Source: JAHJTW01 sp964545545
GTDB taxonomy: Bacteria > Krumholzibacteriota > Krumholzibacteriia > LZORAL124-64-63
DNA: 45,529 nt
Direction of reading: 5' to 3'
Assembly: GCA_964545545.1 (NCBI GenBank)
Contig: CAZJGK010000017.1
Location: forward strand, 1-45,529
The position numbers were made by a program, and so were the translations under genes. Shown here in pieces: positions 7,986 through 15,494 of the stretch (position 1 is its first letter; every line of letters begins with the position of its first letter). The notes beneath the pieces are model-generated. The model was not told the DNA's origin. It ran no database searches and saw nothing but the letters and a program-made list of their open reading frames with translations.

Positions 7986-8654
7986 CTAGGCCCCCGCAGC
8001 CCTTCCGGCACATCGCCGCTGGAATTCAGCCACGGCCTGCTGGTAGAAGTCGATGTCCCGGCGGTTCAGATCCAGGAGTTCCTGAACCTGGTCCCCTTCA
8101 AGGGTGTAGTCCACGCCGATGCTCGGACGAGCGGTATTCAGCACGAAGCAGGGTAGATTCCAGCCGAACTGGCGGTTGGCCATGTCCAGCGAAACGTCGT
8201 ATTGCTCCGTGATCCCCAAAAACCCCACCTCCGCCAGGGACACGCCCTCCAGGCAGCCCATCTGGCGGTTGATGAAAGTGGAATCGTGACCGAAGACCTC
8301 TATGCCCTTGGTGTAGCCGTGATAGCGCCGGAAGTGGAGAAATTCAGAGACCAGCCGCTGGATGGGGTCGCGCAGAAACACCAGAATGTTCTGCACGCCG
8401 CAAAGGGAGAGGTAACGGCTGGCGGGAAAATGGCCGCTGATGAGTTTGATCCCCTGCTTGCGGACCTCATCCCCGAAACGATCCAGATCCGGTTCCTCAT
8501 ACATGTGGCGCTTGACCAGGGGCGAGGTTTTCTCCTCGTCGGGGCCATAGTCGAAAGCCATGGCTTCCGGAGCATACTGCTGTTCCAGCGCATGGCGAAT
8601 ACTCGTCCCGGCGGTTTTGGGGATGTGGACGAAGACAAGCGGTCCCTCGGTCAT
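7986..8654 (-). CDS. Sulfotransferase-family protein
   Basis: A 222-residue protein with both PAPS-binding elements of the Sulfotransfer_2 fold: the 5'-phosphosulfate loop HIPKTAGTS at residues 10-18 and the 3'-phosphate motif FLRDPIQRLVSEF near residue 95. Such enzymes transfer sulfate from PAPS to carbohydrates or small molecules. No signal peptide or membrane anchor is present, so it should be cytoplasmic. It is divergent from an O-methyltransferase gene, and the two share a short regulatory region. The acceptor cannot be predicted. Confidence 0.85.
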   Translation of the reverse strand: MTEGPLVFVHIPKTAGTSIRHALEQQYAPEAMAFDYGPDEEKTSPLVKRHMYEEPDLDRFGDEVRKQGIKLISGHFPASRYLSLCGVQNILVFLRDPIQRLVSEFLHFRRYHGYTKGIEVFGHDSTFINRQMGCLEGVSLAEVGFLGITEQYDVSLDMANRQFGWNLPCFVLNTARPSIGVDYTLEGDQVQELLDLNRRDIDFYQQAVAEFQRRCAGRAAGA

Positions 8655-8674
8655 TTCGCATTCCTCCGTGATCC

Positions 8675-8682
8675 ATTATAAT
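8675..8682. promoter_or_regulatory. Symmetric -10 element between divergent genes (tentative)
   Basis: ATTATAAT reads TATAAT on both strands in the 133 bp between the sulfotransferase and O-methyltransferase genes. It could serve as the -10 for either. Neither strand offers a good -35 box at the right distance, so the assignment is weak. Confidence 0.25.
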
Positions 8683-8787
8683 GTGCACGTAATCGATCCA
8701 GCACCGCACGATAATAAACGGCCGACCGCGGAGAGCCAAGCAGGACCTGACCGTGTCCGTGACCCCAAGGATCAGCAAGGAGCCGAG

Positions 8788-9768
8788 ATGGACTGGACAC
8801 AAAGGATCAACGACATGGCCGGGGGCTACAAGAACGCCGCCATCCTGCTGAACGCCCTGCGGGCGGGAATCTTCGAGGCCTTCGGCGATCAGTGGCGGAC
8901 ACCGCTGGACATCGCCAATGAATGCGGGCTGGACGAGCGCGCCACCGACATCGTCCTGCACGCCCTGGCCGCCATCGGCCTCCTCAAACACGAAAACGAG
9001 CGGTTTAAGCTTGAACCGGAAGCCGGTGCCGTGTTGCTGGCCGATAGCCCCACAACCTTGAAGAGCATTCTCGGTCACAACCTCTCCATGATGAGGAACT
9101 GGGCCCAGCTGGATACCGTCCTGAAAACCGGCGGGCCGGCGCCGAGGCCGGAACGCACGGAACAGGACCTGCGGGATTTCATCTGCGGCATGGAGAACGT
9201 CTCCCGTCAAAGCAGCCGTGAGGTGGCGGCCAAGATCGATTTCAGCAAGGCCCGGCGCCTGCTGGATCTCGGGGGCGGACCCGGCACCGCCGCCATCACC
9301 CTGGCCCAGGCCAATCCGCAGCTGCACTGCGTGGTGTTCGATCTGGCCGGACCCTTGGACATCGCCCGGCAGCAGATCGCCGCCGCCGGTCTGCAGGACA
9401 GGATCACCACGGTGGCCGGGGATTACGACCTCGACCCCATCGGCACCGGCTTCGATGTGGTCTACATCTCCAACATCATCCACTCGATGGCGCCCGCCAA
9501 GACCCTGGCGCTGCTCAAGAAGGCCCACGCGGCCCTGGTTCCCGGCGGACGCCTGCTGCTGAAGGATTTCTTCCTGGAGGATTCCCGCACCGAACCGGTT
9601 CCCTGCGCCCAATTCAGCGTGAACATGCTGGTCCATTCCGAAGGCGGGAAGTCCTACACACGCAGCGAGACCCTGGCTCTTTTGGAGGAAGCGGAGTTCG
9701 GTGATTTTGACATCGTGGATATTGCGTCCCACAGCCAGGTCATCGTGGGTCACCTGGAGGAAAAGTAA
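8788..9768 (+). CDS. SAM-dependent O-methyltransferase (Methyltransf_2 type)
   Basis: A 326-residue class I methyltransferase. An N-terminal winged-helix dimerisation domain (about residues 10-90, with LDIANECGLDERATDIVLHA) precedes the SAM-binding domain, whose glycine loop is LLDLGGGPGTAAI. The segment YISNIIHSMAPAKTLALLKKA carries the histidine at the position used as general base in this family, and LVPGGRLLLKDFF follows. ATG 8788 is chosen for its AAGGAG ribosome site 5 nt upstream; upstream in-frame sequence shows no family features. Members act on small phenolic or polyketide hydroxyls; the substrate here is unknown. Confidence 0.88.
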   Translation: MDWTQRINDMAGGYKNAAILLNALRAGIFEAFGDQWRTPLDIANECGLDERATDIVLHALAAIGLLKHENERFKLEPEAGAVLLADSPTTLKSILGHNLSMMRNWAQLDTVLKTGGPAPRPERTEQDLRDFICGMENVSRQSSREVAAKIDFSKARRLLDLGGGPGTAAITLAQANPQLHCVVFDLAGPLDIARQQIAAAGLQDRITTVAGDYDLDPIGTGFDVVYISNIIHSMAPAKTLALLKKAHAALVPGGRLLLKDFFLEDSRTEPVPCAQFSVNMLVHSEGGKSYTRSETLALLEEAEFGDFDIVDIASHSQVIVGHLEEK

Positions 9769-9796
9769 GGAAATCCGCAAAAAACTTACCCGGCGC

Positions 9797-9826
9797 TGGA
9801 TTTTTCCCCCAATAATGGGTTATAAT
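9797..9826 (+). promoter_or_regulatory. Predicted promoter of the phosphoesterase gene
   Basis: TGGATT (9797-9802) and a perfect TATAAT (9821-9826) are 18 bp apart, giving a transcript start about 30 bp before the ATG at 9863. The -35 match is modest. Confidence 0.45.
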
Positions 9827-9862
9827 TTAGCAAAATTTCACACATCCTCCCGGGAGTCCTCA

Positions 9863-11590
9863 ATGCGCACCATGAGTCTCGTCGCCCTCTTGTTGGTCCT
9901 GATCGCCCTGGCCCAACCTGCAGTCTCCCAAACTTACACCACGGCCGACACCCTGACCGTCATCCAGAAGCCTTTGCTGAATATTCCGGATATCGTGCGG
10001 CCCGGAGATCCGCTGCCCATCAACTGCGACGCGGATCCGGCCACCACCGGTTGGACGGCCACGCTGGTGCGCGGAGCGCTGGACGTTCCCTTGACCATCA
10101 CCTCGGCGACTTACGACCCGACGACCCTGTGGTGGACCCTCGCCTGCACGACTCCCGAGGTGCCGATCTACGATCTGTACAACCTGCGCGTGACGGCCGA
10201 CGGCGGCATCGACGACACCACCAACCACGCCGTGAAGGTCATCCCCGCCTTCCAGGAAACCTTCGACGTGATCCACATCACCGACACCCATCTGCCCACC
10301 TATCTGTACTACTACCAAAACGGCGCCGAAACGGACTCGACGACCACCATCAATCTGCGGGTCATCACCCAGGACGTGAACATCATCAACCCCGCGTTCG
10401 TGCTGCTGACCGGCGACCTGGTCAACGAGGGCGAGCTGGAGGATTATCTGGGCCGCAAATACTACAGCCGCGCGGTGATGTCCCTGAACGAGTTCGCCGT
10501 GCCCGTCTACCTGACGGCCGGCAACCACGACCTCGGCGGCTGGGACGACACCCCTCCCAGCGATGGCACGGCCCGCCGCGACTGGTGGAAATTCTTCGGC
10601 TGGAAGCGGCTGGACAATCCGCCGGCGGGCGCACCCGCCCATACCCAGGACTACAGCTTCAACTACGGCCCCATCCATTTCACGGGGCTTGAGGCCTACA
10701 ACAACTACGACAGCTGGAAGTACAATATCTACGGCAGCGACAGCTTCACCGCCGACCAGCTCTCGTGGTTGAACCAGGATCTCTCCGCCTCATCCGGCAG
10801 CGCGCGGCACGTGATCTTCCACCACCGCGACTTCCAGCATCAGTTGAACCTCAGCGCCCTGGGCGTGGACCTTTCGCTGTCCGGCCACATCCACTCCGAT
10901 GTGGACGACAACACCTACCCCAAGGACGTCTCCACCGACAACGCCGGCGGCGCCAACCGGCCGTTCCGCCTTGTTCGCTTCGACGGCACATCCATCGATC
11001 CCCGACCCACGCTCTCGGCCGAGGATGAGAACCGGCTTGAGGTAACCTATACGCCGGACAACAGCGGGACAGCCGTCGAGGTATCCGCCCAGATCCACAA
11101 CGGGTACGCCGAATCCTTCTCGCACGGCCTGGTGCGCATCAACATGCCCGGCGGCGGCACCAGTTACGAGGCCTTCGGCGGCACGCTCACCCAGGTCGAC
11201 GACACGGGCGACCACGCCATCTGTTACGTGGAGGTTCCCCTGCCGGCCAACAGTAACGTCACGGTAGCGGTCCGGGCCGACACGACCCATGTCGCGGACG
11301 TGCCCACCGCAGGTGTGGCCCGCGGACTCGGCGTCCATCCCAACCCGTTCAATCCCCGCACCGAGATCACCTTTGAACTTCTGCGCACAACACCCTGCCG
11401 CCTGACGATCTTCGATGTCCGCGGGCGTGAAATCGCGGTGCTGATCGACAGTATGCGCGCGGCCGGACCTCAGGCGGCCGTCTGGGACGGCCTCGATGCG
11501 GCCGGACGTTCCGTGCCCTCGGGTATGTACATCGTCGGTCTGCGTGCGGGATCCTACAGCGAAGCGCGCAAGCTGATGCTCACGCGCTGA
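9863..11590 (+). CDS. Secreted calcineurin-like metallophosphoesterase with C-terminal FlgD-like sorting domain
   Basis: A 575-residue exported protein. A signal peptide (residues 1-22, ending PAVSQ) precedes an N-terminal β-domain. The phosphoesterase motifs appear in order: HITDTHL (D141, H143), LLTGDLVNEGE (D185), TAGNHD (N221, H222), FHHRDF and SGHIHSD. The last ~85 residues form a FlgD-like Ig domain introduced by NPFNPRTEITFEL and ending with YSEARKLMLTR, a terminal domain linked to surface sorting in FCB bacteria. The substrate may be a phosphodiester, nucleotide or similar. It is followed 26 bp later by another protein with the same tail, so the two may share an operon. Confidence 0.88.
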   Translation: MRTMSLVALLLVLIALAQPAVSQTYTTADTLTVIQKPLLNIPDIVRPGDPLPINCDADPATTGWTATLVRGALDVPLTITSATYDPTTLWWTLACTTPEVPIYDLYNLRVTADGGIDDTTNHAVKVIPAFQETFDVIHITDTHLPTYLYYYQNGAETDSTTTINLRVITQDVNIINPAFVLLTGDLVNEGELEDYLGRKYYSRAVMSLNEFAVPVYLTAGNHDLGGWDDTPPSDGTARRDWWKFFGWKRLDNPPAGAPAHTQDYSFNYGPIHFTGLEAYNNYDSWKYNIYGSDSFTADQLSWLNQDLSASSGSARHVIFHHRDFQHQLNLSALGVDLSLSGHIHSDVDDNTYPKDVSTDNAGGANRPFRLVRFDGTSIDPRPTLSAEDENRLEVTYTPDNSGTAVEVSAQIHNGYAESFSHGLVRINMPGGGTSYEAFGGTLTQVDDTGDHAICYVEVPLPANSNVTVAVRADTTHVADVPTAGVARGLGVHPNPFNPRTEITFELLRTTPCRLTIFDVRGREIAVLIDSMRAAGPQAAVWDGLDAAGRSVPSGMYIVGLRAGSYSEARKLMLTR

Positions 11591-11616
11591 CCAGCGCCAC
11601 CATCAGGAGGGTATGC

Positions 11617-12908
11617 ATGAGAAAGCCCATCAGGCTCCTGGCTATGGCCCTCANNNNNNNNNNNNNNNNNNNNNNNNNNNNNNNNNNNNNNNNNNNNNNN
11701 NNNNNNNNNNNNNNNNNNNNNNNNNNNNNNNNNNNNNNNNNNNNNNNNNNNNNGACCCTGGGGCCATCAATTTCCTCTACCGCACCGATGCAACCGGATC
11801 GCCCCTGTCTCTCGTCGTGCCCGCGACACCCGCCGCCACCCCGGACAACTGGTACTGGCTGGGAGACGGCGTGGCCATCGGCCGGACCCTCCACGTTTTC
11901 GGCCTGCGCATGAAACCGGGCACCGGCGGGGATTTCAACTTCGCCACGGCCGGCGTGAACATCATCTCCCTTCCCATTGCCCAGCACCCCGGAACCCCGA
12001 CCCAGATCGACACCCCGCTCTTTTTGCCCGCCGACGATGCGCGGGGGGACATCATCTTCGGGGCCGGCATACTGGACAACACGGCGGCCGCGGGCGCCCC
12101 CTTCCCCGACGGCTACATCTATATCTATGGCACCCAGAATGATCCCTTGAACAAGAAGCTGGTCGCCGCCCGCGTGCACCCCGAATCATTCCTGGATTTT
12201 TCCACCTGGGAATACATGGACGATCAAGGCTGGGGTTCCGACATCAACCGTCTGGTCCCCCTTACCTCGCGGGTATCCAACGAATTGAGCGTTTCCCCTC
12301 TGCCCGACGGATCCGGCCGCTTCGTGTTGGTCTTCCAGGAAGACGCCATCAGCCGTTATATCTCCTTGCGCATCGGACAAAGTCCCATCGGCCCCTGGGG
12401 GGGCATCCGTCGCGTCTACAGCTGCCCCGAAGTGGATCTGGATCCGGACATCTTCACCTACAACGCCAAGGCCCACCCGCACCTGTCCGGGCCGGGAGAA
12501 CTGCTGATCAGCTACAATGTCAATTCTTTCGACTTCTGGGATCACTTCCGGTTCGCGGACATCTACCGGCCGCGTTTCATCCGCATCAGCCTGGCGCCGC
12601 AGGCCGCCGCCAAGGCCGCCGGCACCAGGATTCCCGCCTTCGGCATGAAGGCGTTTCCCAATCCCTTCAATCCGCGCACCGAGGTGGCCTTCGACCTTCC
12701 CGGCGCACGGAACGTACGGCTGAGCATCCACGACGTGGTCGGCCGCAGGATACGAACTCTCCTGGATGGTTACCTCGAGGCGGGGCCCCACACCGTGGCC
12801 TGGAATGGCCGTGATGACGGCGGGCGCCATGTTGCCGCAGGGGTCTATATCTGCCGGATAATGGCCGGCGATAGTTGCGGAAGTTTGCGCCTCACACTGG
12901 TGCAATAA
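11617..12908 (+). CDS. Secreted DUF4185-like protein with FlgD-like tail, interrupted by a scaffold gap
   Basis: The ATG at 11617 follows AGGAGG at good spacing and encodes a signal-peptide start (MRKPIRLLAMAL) that runs into 100 Ns. After the gap, reading continues in a different frame relative to this start, so the true gap length is not 100; ATG 11613 is in frame only by accident. The post-gap part (about 385 residues) includes NWYWLGDGVAIGRTLHVFG, typical of DUF4185/DUF5005 five-bladed β-propellers related to glycosidases, and SPIGPWG. It ends in a FlgD-like domain (FPNPFNPRTEVAFDL to the stop). Probably a secreted carbohydrate-binding or -cleaving protein; the family call is moderate. 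Confidence 0.65.
11654..11753. other. Assembly gap of 100 Ns
   Basis: Exactly 100 unknown bases lie just after the signal peptide of the DUF4185-like gene. The round length and the frame mismatch across it indicate a scaffold placeholder rather than a measured distance. Confidence 0.98.
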
Positions 12909-12938
12909 CGGGCGCGATCCACCGCCGGGCAAGGCCCG

Positions 12939-14216
12939 CTAGCGGGGCGCAGGAACCACCGCGCCACCCCACTCCACCAGCACGCCGCCGCGCCGCGCCC
13001 GGGGTTCGACAACGGGCGCAGGCATCTCGACGAACTGGGCCGACCCGCTGAACAGCAGCCAGAAGCGGAGCACCGTGTCGGGTGCAGGTTCGACCCGCAA
13101 CCGGGCCAGGTGATCCAGGTCGGCGCCCATCACCGGCTTGACCACGACCCAAGGGCTCCGGGGCAACCGCCGCGTCCAATAGTCCAGGAAATCCCGGGAT
13201 TCACCGTCATTCAGACCCAGCTGCCGCACGATGCGCTCCAGGCCACCGCGCACGTTCTGACCGTCCAGGCACCAGCCCCCCCTGAGCAGGGGCGACCCCG
13301 GCAGGGAGATTTCATAGAACAGGTAGTCCCACTGCCTGTCGATGCGCCCCTCCCGGTCGATGAACACATCCCAGCCGTCACCATAGGCCGGGATGCTGCG
13401 GGTCAGGCTCACACCCTCGCCAAGGTCCAGGCGCACGTGGTGTGGGCCTGGCTGGGCCGGATAGATGTAAATCGCCGGTTTCTCCACGGCGACCTCGGTC
13501 ATGACCAGGTCGGGCGCCCAGACCATGGTGGTTCCATCGCAGAAAATGGGTCCGGATTCGGCGACGACATAAGAGAGAAACGGGCCCTGGGAACGGAAAA
13601 CTTTCGAGGCGTGGACCAGGTAGTTGCCCGTCTGCACCGAAGGGATGGCAAAGTCCCCGGCGGCATTGGTCCAAGCACTACCTTCGACCACCAACTGGGC
13701 TCCGCGGTAGCGTTGGAGGGTAACCTCGGCGCTGTCGGCGGGGACCCCTTTCATGCCGTCGAAGTACTCCACATGCCCCGCAACGACGCCCCTGCGTTGG
13801 ATCTCGTAAACCGTCAGGTCATGCGGGGGCGGGTTTGGCGTGAGGGCCTGGTAGGGTTGAAAATCATTGGTCGGGTCAAAGGGGCTCACGGCCGTAAAGT
13901 CCAAGTGGCCTCGATCCCAGACTCCCGCATAGACACTGAAAATCTGGTCCGTAAGCCCGGTGAATAGATACTGGCCCGACCTGTCCGTCAGGGTCGAATC
14001 CATAATGACAATTCTCGGGGAAGAAAAATAATCGAACCGTCGGCCCAGAAAAACCGAAGCCCCGAAAACCGTTTGCCCATCAGGCGATATGACCCTGCCG
14101 TAGATGTCACCTTCGACGCGGGGCCCGGCGTCATGACAGCCCATCAGCCCCAGCGAAAGCAGACCGATGATGGGCAAAAAAATCCGCCCTGGGATACGAA
14201 ATCTCAGGATTGCCAT
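12939..14216 (-). CDS. Lipoprotein with carboxypeptidase-regulatory-like repeats and a KPxIYxYP domain
   Basis: A 425-residue lipoprotein; the lipobox LMGC places the lipidated cysteine at residue 27. Two transthyretin-like (carboxypeptidase regulatory) domains cover about residues 35-100 and 140-205, with DIYGRVISPDGQTVFGASV and VAGHVEYFDG. The C-terminal half begins with EKPAIYIYP (245-253), followed by AYGDGWDVFIDREG and DYLFYEIS. I recognise this module from uncharacterised surface proteins but know no function for it. The ATG at 14216 has GGAGG 8 nt upstream. It is convergent with the DUF4185-like gene and divergent from the DUF59 gene. Probably outer-membrane anchored. Confidence 0.75.
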   Translation of the reverse strand: MAILRFRIPGRIFLPIIGLLSLGLMGCHDAGPRVEGDIYGRVISPDGQTVFGASVFLGRRFDYFSSPRIVIMDSTLTDRSGQYLFTGLTDQIFSVYAGVWDRGHLDFTAVSPFDPTNDFQPYQALTPNPPPHDLTVYEIQRRGVVAGHVEYFDGMKGVPADSAEVTLQRYRGAQLVVEGSAWTNAAGDFAIPSVQTGNYLVHASKVFRSQGPFLSYVVAESGPIFCDGTTMVWAPDLVMTEVAVEKPAIYIYPAQPGPHHVRLDLGEGVSLTRSIPAYGDGWDVFIDREGRIDRQWDYLFYEISLPGSPLLRGGWCLDGQNVRGGLERIVRQLGLNDGESRDFLDYWTRRLPRSPWVVVKPVMGADLDHLARLRVEPAPDTVLRFWLLFSGSAQFVEMPAPVVEPRARRGGVLVEWGGAVVPAPR

Positions 14217-14406
14217 GGCATAATCCCTCCAAGCCCTGGGTGTGCCGATCAGGGATGACCCGGTGAGCATACGGAATTGATGGCATAAAATCAACCGCCT
14301 GGAAACCCCATGACGCGGCATCAGGCAAGTAAGCATTGGCCGTGATTCATGCGCCTAGCCCGAAATAGCTTTATCTTCCCGGGGAACAAACCCGGAGGTG
14401 TTCAAC

Positions 14407-14712
14407 ATGCTCACCGAAAAAGAGATCAAGGAAGCCCTGGCCACCGTCAATGATCCCGAGCTCGGGGTCAACATCGTCGACCTGGGACTCATCTATGGAA
14501 TCGAGATCGAGCCTGATTCGGTGCAGATCGAGATGACCGCGACCACCCCAGCCTGCCCCATCCAGGAGGTGCTGGCGCACGAAGCCGGCAAGGCGGTCTA
14601 CCTTAAAGCAGGCCAGCAGGGCCTCAAGGTCCACGTCGAATTGGTCTATGATCCTCCCTGGAGCCCCGAGATGGCGACGCCGGAGGTCCGCCGGTTCCTG
14701 GGAAATTTTTAA
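14407..14712 (+). CDS. MIP18/DUF59-family iron-sulfur assembly protein (SufT/PaaD-like)
   Basis: A 101-residue single-domain protein. The N-terminal signature is VNDPELGVNIVDLGLIY. The segment EMTATTPACPIQEVLA carries the conserved cysteine, and VELVYDPPWSPEM closes the fold. DUF59 proteins help mature Fe-S clusters or, as PaaD-like members, oxygenase complexes. There is no suf operon beside it. ATG 14407 is chosen because GGAGG lies 8 nt upstream; the in-frame GTG at 14398 would overlap that site. Confidence 0.88.
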   Translation: MLTEKEIKEALATVNDPELGVNIVDLGLIYGIEIEPDSVQIEMTATTPACPIQEVLAHEAGKAVYLKAGQQGLKVHVELVYDPPWSPEMATPEVRRFLGNF

Positions 14713-14740
14713 CGGGATGCGTGGCAGCGGGCAGGCCGGG

Positions 14741-15214
14741 TCAGTCGCCCTCCTGCTCGGGCGTCATCGTCAAGACCGGGCAGGGTGAGGTCCGGATGAT
14801 CTTGTCTGCCACCGAACCGAAGATGAACCGGCGCAAGCCTGAGGTCCCGTGGCTCGAGATCACCATCAAGTCGGCGCCGATCTCCTTGGCTGCCATCACG
14901 ATTTCGTTCTGGGGCTTGCCCTCGGACAGATGGATCTGGACCTTCACGTCCTGGTTGGCGTGTTTCTTCGCCAGTTCCTCCAGGGATTCCTTGGCCCGGT
15001 CCACGATGTGCTTCTGATAGCCTGAGACGTCCATGGTCTCGGTGGGCATCCCGATCTGGGCTGTCGGGGTGGTCGGTACAGGGATGGGTTCGGCGCAATG
15101 CATGATGTGGAGCTCCGCCCCGAAGCGCACCGCCAAACCGCGGGCGGTGTCCAAGGCTTCCAGGGATGGCTCGCTGAAATCGGTCGGACAAAAGATTTTT
15201 TTGATGGTAATCAT
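14741..15214 (-). CDS. Universal stress protein (UspA family)
   Basis: A 157-residue protein with the UspA α/β fold. It starts with ITIKKIFCPTDFSEPS. The ATP-binding loop HGTSGLRRFIFGSVADKI near the C-terminus has the G-x2-G ... G(S) pattern, so it is probably an ATP-binding member. It is cytoplasmic, with a role in survival under starvation or redox stress. A ribosome site (GAGGAGG) lies upstream of the ATG. The leader of about 110 nt contains two small hairpins: CGCCGG/CCGGCG arms at 15290-15310, and TTCCC/GGGAA arms near 15270-15282. It is transcribed alone; convergent with the DUF59 gene. Confidence 0.92.
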   Translation of the reverse strand: MITIKKIFCPTDFSEPSLEALDTARGLAVRFGAELHIMHCAEPIPVPTTPTAQIGMPTETMDVSGYQKHIVDRAKESLEELAKKHANQDVKVQIHLSEGKPQNEIVMAAKEIGADLMVISSHGTSGLRRFIFGSVADKIIRTSPCPVLTMTPEQEGD

Positions 15215-15327
15215 GATCGGCCTCCTCGCTGAATCCCGAAGGTGACGTCGCGGAAGTCCCCCAGGTGAATTCCCGCGGGGAACGACCCTCGCCGGCTCTC
15301 AGCACCGGCGAATCACCCTCTTTACAC

Positions 15328-15355
15328 TACATAACAAGACTACCGGAAATGGCAA
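15328..15355 (-). promoter_or_regulatory. Predicted promoter of the universal stress gene
   Basis: On the minus strand TTGCCA (15355-15350) and TATGTA (15333-15328) are 16 bp apart. The start would lie about 110 bp before the ATG. It is the best candidate in the 148-bp upstream region. Confidence 0.4.
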
Positions 15356-15362
15356 CCGGGGA

Positions 15363-15493
15363 GAGGGCCGGAATGCCGAGGTTGGGCACGAAAGGAGGTT
15401 GCGACCAACCGTCCATGAGACAAGGGGTTATGCCTGTCTGAACGACAAATGAGGTATCGATTAATCCACCGGCAACAATTTCAGCGCCACAAC
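15363..15493 (+). repeat. Dispersed intergenic repeat, copy B
   Basis: Same length (131 bp) as copy A at 37-167, and alignable throughout except for about 28 bp near the centre. The block from CCATGAGACAAGGGG to TGCCTG is identical to copy A. The right end (ACAATTTCAGCGCCACAAC) stops one base from the IcmF stop codon on the opposite strand, so the element would form the 3' untranslated region of that gene. Confidence 0.8.
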
Positions 15494-15494
15494 C

